This document shows positions 16,501 through 24,142 of a DNA stretch of 47,073 nt, one piece after another. Below the pieces are notes generated by a model. The model searched no databases. It saw only the letters and a program-made list of their open reading frames with translations, and was not told where the DNA came from. The stretch spans positions 1-47,073 of the forward strand of contig CACZXL010000008.1 of NCBI GenBank assembly GCA_902785135.1, in the 5' to 3' direction. Within the stretch, counting starts at the first letter, position 1; each line of letters starts with the position of its first letter. A program made the position numbers and the translations under genes. This DNA is from an uncultured Erysipelotrichaceae bacterium. Its GTDB lineage: Bacteria; Bacillota_I; Bacilli_A; RF39; UBA660.

Positions 16501-18812
16501 GAATTAATTCCAGTAAAGAATGTAGCAACTCCACCCTCAGTATCTGCAGTTACATCTTGACCATTTATTTTTGTTTTAAATGTAGCTTTATCTGCAGTTA
16601 CAATCTTATTTGTAGCAGAATCTACTTTAACTACTCTAAAACAATAATTTACAGGTTTATCACCTTTTTTGTTAGAATCAGGTATAGCATTTTGACCAGT
16701 AAATCCTGATGTAGGGCAATGATACCTATTATTGCTATATACCATTTGTACTGTTGCAATAGATCCATCACTTGGGAAGAATGATGATCCTGTATTCCAC
16801 ATTTTTAAAGTTCTTGTAGTAGTACCATTATTACATAAAACAGTTGCATCATAAGGTTCGTTAGAAGTTTCTTTTACTTTAAATTTTTTATCTCCATTAG
16901 CTGGTCCACCCAACATAGCAAATATCGCCATACCGTTTTCTTTAGCACAACTACCATAGAATTGATTTCTATTTTCACCATAGCCATTATAAACTATAGC
17001 TGCATCTTTACCGGTATAAGCATCTAGAGTACCAGTTCCACCTGGGCCAGGTTCTGCTGGTGGATTATCTCCAGTACCATAATACAATGTAAATTTAGCA
17101 TTGTTAACATATCCACTACAAGTCGTATCCTTTGAATATTTATATACTTTAGCAGCATAATATTTTCTTCTATTTTTATAAATCCCCGTTACAGTAAATT
17201 TATTTGATATTTTTTCAGCATTCTTATCAAGAACTACTTTTTTACATTTTGTTAAATCTTCCCACTTAGTCGAATTCTTATATACTTCACCAATATAATA
17301 TGTTCCAAACGGAATGTTTTCACCCAATGAATAAATCCCTGGAGAACTAATTACTGTAACTGAGCTATTATATGGTTGACTACATTTACTATCTTTAAAT
17401 ATTTGAAATTCAAATCTTTCATTAGTAACAAAACTTGGATTAGCTCCTTCAACTTCTTTTTGAACTCGAATTGTACCTTTTTCAACATCTTCATATTTGA
17501 ATTTAACTATTGAAGCTACACCTTGAGCATTAAATGACAACTCAGGTGAAGATACAAACACAACTGTAAACGTTACTGTATCTCCTGATTTATTAACATT
17601 TATTATTTTAAAATAATATTTTAATGTATGATCATTATCAGTTACATTTCCAGAATAACCAATTGGATTATCATATGAATCAACTAAAGCTATACAATTC
17701 GCATAGGTGTAGATCAAAGAAGGTGTACTTCCATCTTCCTTAAATGCTAAATCTTTAAGTTTTATACCAACAACTACGTTAGGAGCTGGTCTTTTAGAAG
17801 GATCAGCTTCAAAATTACTTTCTGTTAAATCTATATTATCCCAATTAACATGAGTGTGTGTAGTAACAACCCTACTTCTATATATATCAATATTCATAGC
17901 TGAAGCTTCTGAATAACCTATAGTACGTAGATTAATATATCCACCATCACCGACTGATGGTTTTTTACTTAACGCTTTAATTTTAAATACAGGTATAGAA
18001 AGATTTGGTATAGCATCACCATGGAATGTAGCGGCACTAACTTTATTATATCCCAAAGCTTTTTCTACAAAATTGAAATTTTTAACAACCACATTATTTA
18101 TTGTTGTCGGGCTTTGATATATAGTTAAATTTCCTGTCTTACTATTATAATCATATTCCTTTTCATCTAAAGCAGTATTATCATTCAAATATACTCTCAA
18201 ATTACTTTTTTTATATTTTTTTGAAATAGTAAAACTTACTTTTTCATCAGTACCAGTACGATTAAACTTTTTTTCTTTTGAAAAAATATTTTTTTCTTTT
18301 AAACTTATACTTAAATTATTTATATCTTTTAACGATTTTCTAGATAAAAATTGAACTGCAACAGGTGTCTTAACTTTATATTTGTTATCTATAGATTTAT
18401 AATAATGTTCTGGTATTTTTAAAATTCCAGATTTTTTATCATATATGCAATCATCAATAACTTCACCATTATAATTGTTCATTGCAAAAGCATAATCAGT
18501 AAAACCATCTACAATTTCTTTATTTATATTTTGTTTCAAATCAAAAGTATAATAGTTCCCTTTTTTATCTAGTTCAAAAAAAGTATCAGAAAATGTCAAA
18601 TAATCTTCTATATGTTCTGGATTAAAACCAGATATATCATAATCATATTCATTCTTTTCAGTAACTAGTATTTTTACTCTTAGTAATTCTAAACGGTTCT
18701 TAGCTTTTTCACTATTCTTCTTTCCAACTGAAGAATTATAAATTCTAAAGCCCCCAACTATTAAAGTAAGAGCAATTAATATTGAAACTAATGTTATTAT
18801 CTTTTTTTTCAT
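13518..18812 (-). CDS. Giant Cna_B (SpaA-like) repeat surface protein
   Basis: A 1764-residue exported protein: N-terminal signal/anchor (residues 7-23, hydrophobic), about 400 residues of unique sequence, then a long run of beta-sandwich repeats of Cna_B/SpaA type. Repeat starts with an isopeptide-type Lys include FRVVKVDSATNKIV, FKVDKNNNNELLNGAKFKVK, LILRKYDQATGLLITGAKF and YQFYKFDEYNNLLDGAEFKL. Matching ends with the catalytic Glu include VQEIKAPAGY, IVETAPAQY, LVETQAPKGY, LIEEVSPKAGY and IVEVKAPEGKELP. Such domains form self-made Lys-Asn bonds and stiffen pili or adhesins. The C-terminus is NIQTGQNRIKYG, a membrane helix and KKK. This resembles a sortase signal but lacks a true LPXTG. About 25 Cys are scattered along it. 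It is coupled to the upstream ChW-like gene by TAATG. Its ligand is unknown. Confidence 0.85.
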   Translation of the reverse strand: MKKKIITLVSILIALTLIVGGFRIYNSSVGKKNSEKAKNRLELLRVKILVTEKNEYDYDISGFNPEHIEDYLTFSDTFFELDKKGNYYTFDLKQNINKEIVDGFTDYAFAMNNYNGEVIDDCIYDKKSGILKIPEHYYKSIDNKYKVKTPVAVQFLSRKSLKDINNLSISLKEKNIFSKEKKFNRTGTDEKVSFTISKKYKKSNLRVYLNDNTALDEKEYDYNSKTGNLTIYQSPTTINNVVVKNFNFVEKALGYNKVSAATFHGDAIPNLSIPVFKIKALSKKPSVGDGGYINLRTIGYSEASAMNIDIYRSRVVTTHTHVNWDNIDLTESNFEADPSKRPAPNVVVGIKLKDLAFKEDGSTPSLIYTYANCIALVDSYDNPIGYSGNVTDNDHTLKYYFKIINVNKSGDTVTFTVVFVSSPELSFNAQGVASIVKFKYEDVEKGTIRVQKEVEGANPSFVTNERFEFQIFKDSKCSQPYNSSVTVISSPGIYSLGENIPFGTYYIGEVYKNSTKWEDLTKCKKVVLDKNAEKISNKFTVTGIYKNRRKYYAAKVYKYSKDTTCSGYVNNAKFTLYYGTGDNPPAEPGPGGTGTLDAYTGKDAAIVYNGYGENRNQFYGSCAKENGMAIFAMLGGPANGDKKFKVKETSNEPYDATVLCNNGTTTRTLKMWNTGSSFFPSDGSIATVQMVYSNNRYHCPTSGFTGQNAIPDSNKKGDKPVNYCFRVVKVDSATNKIVTADKATFKTKINGQDVTADTEGGVATFFTGINSGSFTVQEIKAPAGYTLNTATFTATAAPLPETAEQSANGCKTAFPAPSDPVTAANGTGWVKAGDSRLFLNWFKVDKNNNNELLNGAKFKVKTSSGTYIKVKAAKETAKAANGTTKQCYVYDTADATGSELVSGDTLTNGNTHTNGEVCVSGVPSGTYTIVETAPAQYHTFGEVTELTQKSATNFYSKIVASTSSSQVNTFKNCDTEFELTKKTENDISNNVNDPQYIQTTKELKKLVFNVYNGNTLIKFKKTADGRYEYASGIANQTRSADTVTDLQLDDNRKLNIKSLPWQYTYKIKEKGTTNCVDAYQRACESQGFYLVRESDNPEWTISTKSSDCTTGKENRTLTNTVTELNFTKKDIYSYLDGNTNSEVESKFENNEEYKLFDTIDFVFKTKDNGVDQRLKLEFVDNVGTCTLENANNGSAYALYRYVIDNNQPNQREVIHTHCGNIKIKHLCRDRDYYIEEISVPNNSVFILPDEHPEVKFTVGSTKDTFTRDSETHVIENTPTRVVFQKRDLKYGNIIAEEVGQEKTTFNVYRCNEGIDVDQCTPTTGTLIKFHNREVIKNKQDNEDYGKEIYRYPESQNGSNLTSDLHPYKGDIILRYLPAGEFKTNENNERVYVSYNYILVETQAPKGYDTPTDGHEITRFIVNNKTVGVDVVNIANKPTKLILRKYDQATGLLITGAKFRIYKVNNYDQNRSLKNQDKELLKLKTIRDGSYEYRDNKDTNVITTCIKDCASITYTLVDDDFKTTGIGEQELETSIQEGEAIVQYLDAESYYLIEEVSPKAGYELPNDEDRFVLVYIPKTSGVTDASVELYNTETVYQFYKFDEYNNLLDGAEFKLQKLDSERKYRDVKVVLDEDRTASTENANVYRVAEDDEEGVTITTKNGSAMIYRITEGQYRIVEVKAPEGKELPKKTINVATFFVDKDGHVYGSAIITNKSRTETTIYNPTAHAELIVNIQTGQNRIKYGIIIATIILAVGALIYFQNKKK

Positions 18813-19372
18813 TATTTTTCACCTACTTCTTTTAAACCTTTTGCTGCTTTACCATTATCGTAATAATCTTCTAAATAATCCTCTAATGAGATATCATCAA
18901 GTAATATTTTTAATTGAATCTTTTTAATAGGTGTTTTAGAATTTCCAGATGAACCAGCATCTAAAGTCCATTCCATCCATTTATCTTTTGAATTATAAGT
19001 TCTGTAATAAACTTCATATTTTTTTCCTAATAATCCGTATAAACAAACTCTAATTCCATACATAGGTTTATTTTTGAATGTTCTACTTTCTATATTTCCT
19101 ATTGATTTAGTCCAGTTACCATCTTGGAATACTGAATAGTCAACATCACCTTTATTATTAGATTTTACTTTTATTTCAATATTTTGAATGACATGTTGTC
19201 CATCACCGGAAACTTCACCGTTTTTAGACCATTTACTCCATCCATTTTCTTTAGTATATGTTCTATAGTAAATGTTTGCGTGTTCCCTACGCACAAATAA
19301 AAATATACTTATTCCTAGTATAAATACAGCTACTATAGATATGCAAAGTATCATAAACTTTTTATCTTTCAT
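18812..19372 (-). CDS. Membrane-anchored ChW-repeat-like surface protein
   Basis: A 186-residue protein with an N-terminal membrane helix (about residues 6-25, then RREH) and two repeats of clostridial hydrophobic W type. These are YYRTYTKENGWSKWSKNGE with a following SG-x-G and IQNIEIKV, and YYRTYNSKDKWMEWTLDAG with SG-x-S and IKKIQLKI. ChW repeats are surface modules with proposed adhesion roles. The start used is the ATG at 19372, eight bases after AGGTGGAGG; an upstream GTG lies inside that site. Its stop overlaps the start of the Cna_B gene by one base, so the two are probably co-expressed and may act together. The ChW assignment rests on repeat spacing and Trp positions. Confidence 0.75.
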   Translation of the reverse strand: MKDKKFMILCISIVAVFILGISIFLFVRREHANIYYRTYTKENGWSKWSKNGEVSGDGQHVIQNIEIKVKSNNKGDVDYSVFQDGNWTKSIGNIESRTFKNKPMYGIRVCLYGLLGKKYEVYYRTYNSKDKWMEWTLDAGSSGNSKTPIKKIQLKILLDDISLEDYLEDYYDNGKAAKGLKEVGEK

Positions 19373-19469
19373 AAATAACGCCTCCACCTATTTTTATACA
19401 TATATTAATTTTATCATAAGACCAAAAATAAGTAAATGGGTTTATTTAGTATTTTTTTACTTTTTTTGC

Positions 19470-19496
19470 ACAAAAAAACTCAAGTAAACTTGAGTT
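19470..19496 (-). terminator. Terminator of the tRNA operon
   Basis: AACTCAAG (19477-19484), loop TAAA and CTTGAGTT (19489-19496). On the minus strand it is followed by seven or more T. It lies 10 bases past tRNA-Glu. Confidence 0.88.
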
Positions 19497-19505
19497 AATT
19501 TCAAA

Positions 19506-19583
19506 TGGTGACCTATACGGGATTCGAACCCATGAATGCCGCCGTGAAAGGGCGGTGTGTTAAGCCACTTCACCAATAGGCCA
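19506..19583 (-). tRNA. tRNA-Glu (anticodon TTC)
   Basis: A complete cloverleaf on the minus strand. The acceptor TGGCCTA pairs with TAGGTCA, the anticodon loop is CTTTCAC within CCGCC/GGCGG, the T arm contains GGTTCGAATCC, and CCA is encoded. It is last of three tRNAs. Confidence 0.97.
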
Positions 19584-19590
19584 TTAATAA

Positions 19591-19668
19591 TGGTGGACCT
19601 AGATGGACTTGAACCATCGACCTCCCGCTTATCAGACGGACGCTCTAACCAACTGAGCTATAAGTCCA
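19591..19668 (-). tRNA. tRNA-Ile (anticodon GAT)
   Basis: A complete cloverleaf on the minus strand. The acceptor TGGACTT pairs with AGGTCCA, the D arm is AGCTCAGTTGGTTAGAGC, the anticodon is GAT in CTGATAA, the T arm contains GGTTCAAGTCC, and CCA is encoded. Confidence 0.97.
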
Positions 19669-19740
19669 TACAGGTTTTTTTCACTGCTTTTTAATTTTAA
19701 CTTATTATACTATGTTTGTCAAGTTAAAATAACAATAAAA

Positions 19741-19816
19741 TGGTGTCCCCTTAGGGATTCGAACCCTAGACCCACTGATTAAGAGTCAGTTGCTCTACCA
19801 ACTGAGCTAAGGAGAC
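19741..19816 (-). tRNA. tRNA-Lys (anticodon CTT)
   Basis: A complete cloverleaf on the minus strand. The acceptor GTCTCCT pairs with AGGGGAC, the D arm is AGCTCAGTTGGTAGAGC, the anticodon is CTT in CTCTTAA, the T arm contains GGTTCGAATCC, and CCA is encoded. A TATAAT-like box lies just upstream at about 19836-19841, so it probably leads the tRNA unit. Confidence 0.97.
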
Positions 19817-19873
19817 ATCCAAATTACCAGTTTATTATATCATATTTTTTGAAAAATGTTACATTTTTTTTAT

Positions 19874-20527
19874 TTATTTTATCACTTTACATATTTCACT
19901 ATGAATTTCGTCTATTTCTTTGAATTTTTCACCATTAAAGCACTCTATTTTATCCCATCTTAAGTAATCTGCGATAAATGTAGCATTATCATATACTTTC
20001 TTCATAAAGAAAGGATCTTTTTCATGTATATCGTTAATAATACCATCATTTGTTTTTCTACTATTTCTTAATTTTGTTACTTCATCAAATGGTGCGGTTA
20101 AAAATATTACTGTATCTGGTTTACCTATACCTAATTTGTTATATTCATAGTCCATAACAAAATCTATAAACTCTTTTCTTTCTTCTATATTTTCTATCAT
20201 ACAAGACTGATAAATAATACTAGATGTAGTATATCTATCTAATAAAATAGTATATCCTTCATAATATTTTTCTTTTAATTCTGTTTGCCAAGTTATTACT
20301 CTATCATTTGCGTATAAGTTATTTATAAAATATGGTGATAATTCTTCTTTATTACCATATTTTCCATCTAAATATTCTTCTACTCCTTTTCCTTGATATG
20401 AATTATAAGTAGGAAAATGATGAGTAATTACTTTATCTCCTAGTTTTTCTTTTAATAAATTATATTGTGTTGATTTACCAATACCATCACAAGCACCTTC
20501 AATTACAATTATTCTACCTTTTTTCAT
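19874..20527 (-). CDS. tmk: Thymidylate kinase
   Basis: A 217-residue P-loop kinase that makes dTDP from dTMP. The P-loop is EGACDGIGKST (10-20), LLDRYTTSS is the DR(Y/F) substrate motif, and TVIFLTAPFDEV is the usual strand before the LID. The LID region around RNSRKTNDG is rich in basic residues. The P-loop Cys13 and Ile16 are unusual, since Gly-Leu-Asp-Gly-Ala-Gly is the common form, but the core GKST is intact. It follows two unknown genes on the same strand, with an AT-rich terminator in between, and precedes the tRNAs. Confidence 0.88.
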   Translation of the reverse strand: MKKGRIIVIEGACDGIGKSTQYNLLKEKLGDKVITHHFPTYNSYQGKGVEEYLDGKYGNKEELSPYFINNLYANDRVITWQTELKEKYYEGYTILLDRYTTSSIIYQSCMIENIEERKEFIDFVMDYEYNKLGIGKPDTVIFLTAPFDEVTKLRNSRKTNDGIINDIHEKDPFFMKKVYDNATFIADYLRWDKIECFNGEKFKEIDEIHSEICKVIK

Positions 20528-20550
20528 ACTATCACCTATTTCATTTTATC

Positions 20551-20590
20551 ATAAAAAAAAGAAATTAAAATTTAAATTTTAATTTCTTTT
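20551..20590 (-). terminator. AT-rich terminator after the 160-residue unknown gene
   Basis: A perfect 28-base palindrome at 20560-20587 (AGAAATTAAAATTT and its complement), followed on the minus strand by eight T. It covers the stop codon of the upstream gene. Confidence 0.75.
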
Positions 20591-21047
20591 CATATTTTTT
20601 CATTTCTCTAAGAGCATTCATTTCTAATAATTCATCTTCTTTTTCTAATTCATCATCATAACCATTATAATAACCATTTATATAATGACCTACGAATACA
20701 GTAAATGATTCTTGACCATCATACCTTTTCTTACAAAAATCATATGTTTCTTCATCATATTTTAAATTATACTTTTCTTCATCTGTTTTCTTCAAATTTT
20801 CTACAGTTTTATATATTTTTCCAATTTTTCTTTGGATATATTTTTTATCTTCAGGTTTACTTGAATGTAATAATCTATAATATATTTTCTTTTTCATTTC
20901 ACCTGTATAATATAAATCCATAGATAAATTATCTTCTACAGGATATTCTCCTAGTTCTTTTGCACATTCAGTTATTAATTCTTGCAATCTATCAGAATCA
21001 TAGTAATCAGAAAACTCAAATTTTACTAATTCATATACTTTAAGCAT
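20565..21047 (-). CDS. Unknown 160-residue soluble protein
   Basis: Not recognised. The product is charged and Tyr-rich with no signal peptide or membrane helix. Visible landmarks are MLKVYELVKFEFSDYYDSD at the start, a Lys-rich middle (YRLLHSSKPEDKKYIQRKIG) and an acidic/basic C-terminus (DELEKEDELLEMNALREM, then KKYEKKLKFKF) that is probably helical. Its ATG begins directly after the stop of the 248-residue gene upstream, so the two are an operon and possibly partners. Coding is supported by the length, the tight junction and the terminator at its end. Confidence 0.65.
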   Translation of the reverse strand: MLKVYELVKFEFSDYYDSDRLQELITECAKELGEYPVEDNLSMDLYYTGEMKKKIYYRLLHSSKPEDKKYIQRKIGKIYKTVENLKKTDEEKYNLKYDEETYDFCKKRYDGQESFTVFVGHYINGYYNGYDDELEKEDELLEMNALREMKKYEKKLKFKF

Positions 21048-21794
21048 TTACATTTTCCTTTCTAAAGAATAGATTTTTCTTTCTTTTAATCCTATTGCTT
21101 TATTAAAGAATGTATCTACTACTTCATCAATATATTCTTCAGTAAGTTGTAATTCAGCCGCAACATCCTTATTAGTTCTTACTGAATTATTATCATATTT
21201 AATTAGAATTATATACTTCTCATTATCTTCTAAATCTAGTTGATCTAATAATTTCTCAATATCTACTTGTTCTCTTTGTTCTTTATATCCTTCTAGAATT
21301 ACCTTTTCTAGTCTTTTATTTAATAATTCTTTATTATTATCTGATGAAGTTTTAACAGGTTTTTCTTCTACTTTAGGAGTAGAAACAATTTCTTCTATTT
21401 CTTTCTTTATTTTTTCTAATTGTACACCTGTTTTTAATTCTTCTTTTTTTCTTTCACTAAAAGGACTAGTTTCTATATCAATATCCTCTGGATTTTCTTC
21501 TATTTTCTTAACTTCTTCATCTTTAATATTTTTAATTATAATTTTAACGTCAGAAGGAACTTCCTTAGCATTAACCAAATGTTTTCTAAATTCATTATAT
21601 ACATATATAAGCATAGCTTTATCATTTTCATCTTTATTTATTTTTAATAACAAATCTTGATATCTACCAGTTAACTGATTAAATGCATAAATAATTTGTT
21701 TTGTAGTAAATTCACTATTCAAAATATTATTATATCTACGATTTAAATACTTAATAGTATTTTTTACGTTTTCTCTATCATATATCTTTTTCAT
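21048..21794 (-). CDS. Unknown protein with a C-terminal sigma-region-4-like helix-turn-helix
   Basis: A 248-residue soluble protein. Residues about 1-90 are helical. The middle (about 90-165) is Glu/Lys/Pro-rich and probably disordered. The C-terminal 65 residues (LDLEDNEKYIILIKYDNNSV, then TNKDVAAELQLTEEYIDEVV) have the rhythm of a sigma-70 region 4 helix-turn-helix: an LxxxExxxxxLxY helix, then (E/K)DVAxxLxxxxxxI. It may bind DNA or be a diverged regulator. The start at 21794 is chosen because GAGGGGG lies ten bases upstream. The ATG at 21803 is only one base from it. It is the first gene of a two-gene unit. Confidence 0.6.
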   Translation of the reverse strand: MKKIYDRENVKNTIKYLNRRYNNILNSEFTTKQIIYAFNQLTGRYQDLLLKINKDENDKAMLIYVYNEFRKHLVNAKEVPSDVKIIIKNIKDEEVKKIEENPEDIDIETSPFSERKKEELKTGVQLEKIKKEIEEIVSTPKVEEKPVKTSSDNNKELLNKRLEKVILEGYKEQREQVDIEKLLDQLDLEDNEKYIILIKYDNNSVRTNKDVAAELQLTEEYIDEVVDTFFNKAIGLKERKIYSLERKM

Positions 21795-21853
21795 AACGAA
21801 CATACCCCCTCTATTGGCTTACTAATATACCATATTTTCGGAAAATGTCAAGA

Positions 21854-21890
21854 AAAAAGAGCATAAGTCCCCTACTAGTCCTTATACTCT
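21854..21890 (-). terminator. Terminator of the VanY-type peptidase gene
   Basis: On the minus strand AGAGTATAAG (21890-21881) pairs with CTTATGCTCT (21867-21858) around a 13-base loop, with one mismatch, followed by six T. It lies over the 3' end of the gene. Confidence 0.75.
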
Positions 21891-23269
21891 GAAGTTAATC
21901 CATAATATTCTTCTAAAGATATTCCACCCGCATCATGTATTTTTTTAGCAATATCTTTACCTACATATCTTAAATGCCATGATTCATATACATATCCAGT
22001 AAATTGTTCTTTACCTTTAGGAAATCTAATTATAAATCCATATTTATAACAATTTTCATCTAACCATTTAGCTTCCGCAGTATCATGGAATGATGAATCA
22101 GCAGCATTTATATCTGCCGCTAAACCTGTTTGATGTTCTGAATAACCTGGTCTTGCTGAATAAGTATCTGCAGCAGCTTTACCATCTCTTTTTACATAAG
22201 CTTCATATAAATCTTTTTGATAATCATAATCTCTAAAACCAGAAGCCACAAATAAAGATATACCATCTAATCTAGCAGCTGATTGCATTTCATAAAAAGC
22301 ATCCATAAATTCATCAGTTAATCCACCTGGATTATAAGTTGAAGGAAGTGGATAAGTTTTATTAACAATCATTATTCCATCAATATAAGTTATACCATCA
22401 ACAGTAGATAATTGTGGTTTAGTTTCAATAACTGGTTTTTCTTTCTTTTCTTCTTTCTTCACTTCTTGTTTTTTCTCCTTTTTAACAGTTACCTTTATTT
22501 CTTTATCTATTCTATCTTTTTTAGAAGTTACTGTTATATATGTAGTACCTGCTTTCTTACCAGTAACTACTCCATTCTTTACTGACACTATCTTTTTATC
22601 ATATTTATAATCTAGTTTATTATAAGTAGAATTACTAGGATTTATTTTTGCATTTAACGTTCTGCTTTCTCCTACACTAATATTTAAATTATTTGAAGAA
22701 GATATACTTTTACCTTTTATATATGTTATAAAGAAATCATCATAATTATGATTAATATTAAAAGTAATATATTTATCTTCTACTTTTACTGAAGGCGCAA
22801 GTAAGATAATATCATTCTTATTTTTAACACCATATATATCAACAATACCATTTTTATATAAGTATCTAGGTAATTTTATAGTTAGTTTATCAGTTCTATT
22901 TAAAATATCATTTTTTTCTATATATAAAGTTTTTACGTTATCAAAAAGAGCTTCATCAACATACTTTTTATATGTATTAAGTTTAAGATTCATTCCGTTT
23001 TTAAATTTACTTGAATCCATTTCCATAGTATTACTTCTATATTTTATAGTAACTGTATCAATATCATCATGAACATAATTTAATGTTTTTTTCCAAACTT
23101 TTACTTCTTGTTTATATAATTTTACAGAACCATTCTTTTTAATACTATTATATATTCTTAAATTAAGTAAAGCTTTTATACCAAATACAATTCCCATTAC
23201 AAATAGAATTAATAACGCTAAACAATACGCAATTCTATCTATTCTGAGTCTTTTTCTTCTCTTTTTCAT
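21875..23269 (-). CDS. Anchored D-alanyl-D-alanine carboxypeptidase (VanY family) with a Big_2 domain
   Basis: A 464-residue protein: a basic N-terminus, a membrane anchor (about 13-32), and about 150 residues of unrecognised extracellular sequence. A bacterial Ig-like Big_2 domain (about 195-265: ISVGESRTLNAKINPSNST, VVTGKKAGTTYITVTSK) and a Lys/Glu-rich spacer follow. The C-terminal VanY peptidase has the zinc-site motifs YSEHQTGLAADIN (about 374-386) and ESWHLRYVG (about 427-435). It trims the terminal D-Ala of peptidoglycan stem peptides. Nothing nearby suggests vancomycin resistance, so a cell-wall housekeeping role is more likely. It is a single gene. Confidence 0.88.
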   Translation of the reverse strand: MKKRRKRLRIDRIAYCLALLILFVMGIVFGIKALLNLRIYNSIKKNGSVKLYKQEVKVWKKTLNYVHDDIDTVTIKYRSNTMEMDSSKFKNGMNLKLNTYKKYVDEALFDNVKTLYIEKNDILNRTDKLTIKLPRYLYKNGIVDIYGVKNKNDIILLAPSVKVEDKYITFNINHNYDDFFITYIKGKSISSSNNLNISVGESRTLNAKINPSNSTYNKLDYKYDKKIVSVKNGVVTGKKAGTTYITVTSKKDRIDKEIKVTVKKEKKQEVKKEEKKEKPVIETKPQLSTVDGITYIDGIMIVNKTYPLPSTYNPGGLTDEFMDAFYEMQSAARLDGISLFVASGFRDYDYQKDLYEAYVKRDGKAAADTYSARPGYSEHQTGLAADINAADSSFHDTAEAKWLDENCYKYGFIIRFPKGKEQFTGYVYESWHLRYVGKDIAKKIHDAGGISLEEYYGLTSEYKD

Positions 23270-23302
23270 ATACGTATCCTCTATTTTTATGATACCACAT
23301 TT

Positions 23303-23334
23303 TAAAAAAAATAAAAAGACTTTTAAAAAGTCTT
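23303..23334 (-). terminator. Terminator of yebC
   Basis: AAGACTT (23316-23322) and AAGTCTT (23328-23334) form a stem, followed on the minus strand by T-rich sequence. It touches the yebC stop codon. Confidence 0.75.
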
Positions 23335-24043
23335 ATAATTCTACATTATGATATACATTTTGTACATCTTCTATTTCATCTAACATATTCATTAATTTAT
23401 TAAATAGTTCTAGATCTTCACCTTCTAAAGTTACTTTATCTAACGCAACCATACTTACTTCATCTAATTCTATTTCTAAATTAGCACCTGTTAAAGCTTT
23501 TTTAACATTATTATATTCTTTAGCATCCGCAGTAATAACTACTTCATCATCTTCTGTTTCAATATCTTTTACATCTACTCCAGCATCCATTAACGCTTCA
23601 AACACTTCTTCTTCATTACTATTTTTAACGGAGAATATAGCTAGATTCTCATAGAAATGAGTTACTGAATTAGTAACACCTAATTTACCATTACATTTAG
23701 TAAAAGCAGGTCTTACAAATCCTACAGTTCTATTAACATTATCTGTTAGACAATCTACTATAACAGTTGATGCCCCTGGACCAAAACCTTCATATCTAAG
23801 TGATTGATAATTTTCATCAACACCAGCATTAACTTTATCAATTGCTCTATTTATAATATCACTTGGAACTTGATTCTTTTTAGCTTTTTCAACTAAACTC
23901 TTTAATTTATCATTAGCTTCTAAATTAGTTCCACCTGATTTAGCTGCTATATATATTTCTTTAGCAAAGTTAGAATAAATCTTAGCTTTAGCAGCTCCAT
24001 TTTTTTGAATTGCAGCTTTTCTTACTTCATAAGCTCTTCCCAT
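23333..24043 (-). CDS. yebC: YebC/PmpR family protein (YeeN type)
   Basis: A 236-residue protein opening MGRAYEVRKAAIQKNGAAKA, the YeeN-like variant of YebC rather than the MAGHSKW form. Further landmarks are IYIAAKSGG, NQVPSDIINRAIDK, RYEGFGPGAS and NVYHNVEL at the C-terminus. YebC proteins were long treated as DNA-binding regulators. Recent work ties them to translation of difficult peptide stretches such as polyproline. The gene is divergent from murT, with 99 bases between the starts. The start has GGGTGAT upstream. Confidence 0.9.
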   Translation of the reverse strand: MGRAYEVRKAAIQKNGAAKAKIYSNFAKEIYIAAKSGGTNLEANDKLKSLVEKAKKNQVPSDIINRAIDKVNAGVDENYQSLRYEGFGPGASTVIVDCLTDNVNRTVGFVRPAFTKCNGKLGVTNSVTHFYENLAIFSVKNSNEEEVFEALMDAGVDVKDIETEDDEVVITADAKEYNNVKKALTGANLEIELDEVSMVALDKVTLEGEDLELFNKLMNMLDEIEDVQNVYHNVEL

Positions 24044-24117
24044 AATATCACCCTTTTACGAATAATATTTTACTATATTAAAGCAAAAAATACAACCTAT
24101 ACTTTTATATAAATCAA

Positions 24118-24126
24118 TGCTATAAT
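24118..24126 (+). promoter_or_regulatory. Extended -10 promoter of murT-gatD
   Basis: TGCTATAAT at 24118-24126 is a perfect extended -10 element, 16 bases before the murT ATG (24143). No good -35 is seen at the matching distance, as expected for an extended -10 promoter. Confidence 0.6.
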
Positions 24127-24142
24127 TAATTTAGGTGATATT

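Noticed and set aside
19388-19505. Possible small gene between the ChW-like gene and the tRNAs
   Set aside because: Only the tRNA-operon terminator and T-rich sequence are seen; no start with a ribosome-binding site.
21875-23269. Vancomycin-resistance vanY cluster
   Set aside because: Only the carboxypeptidase is present, with a Big_2 spacer and no vanH/A/X or regulator genes nearby. VanY-type enzymes are common wall hydrolases.
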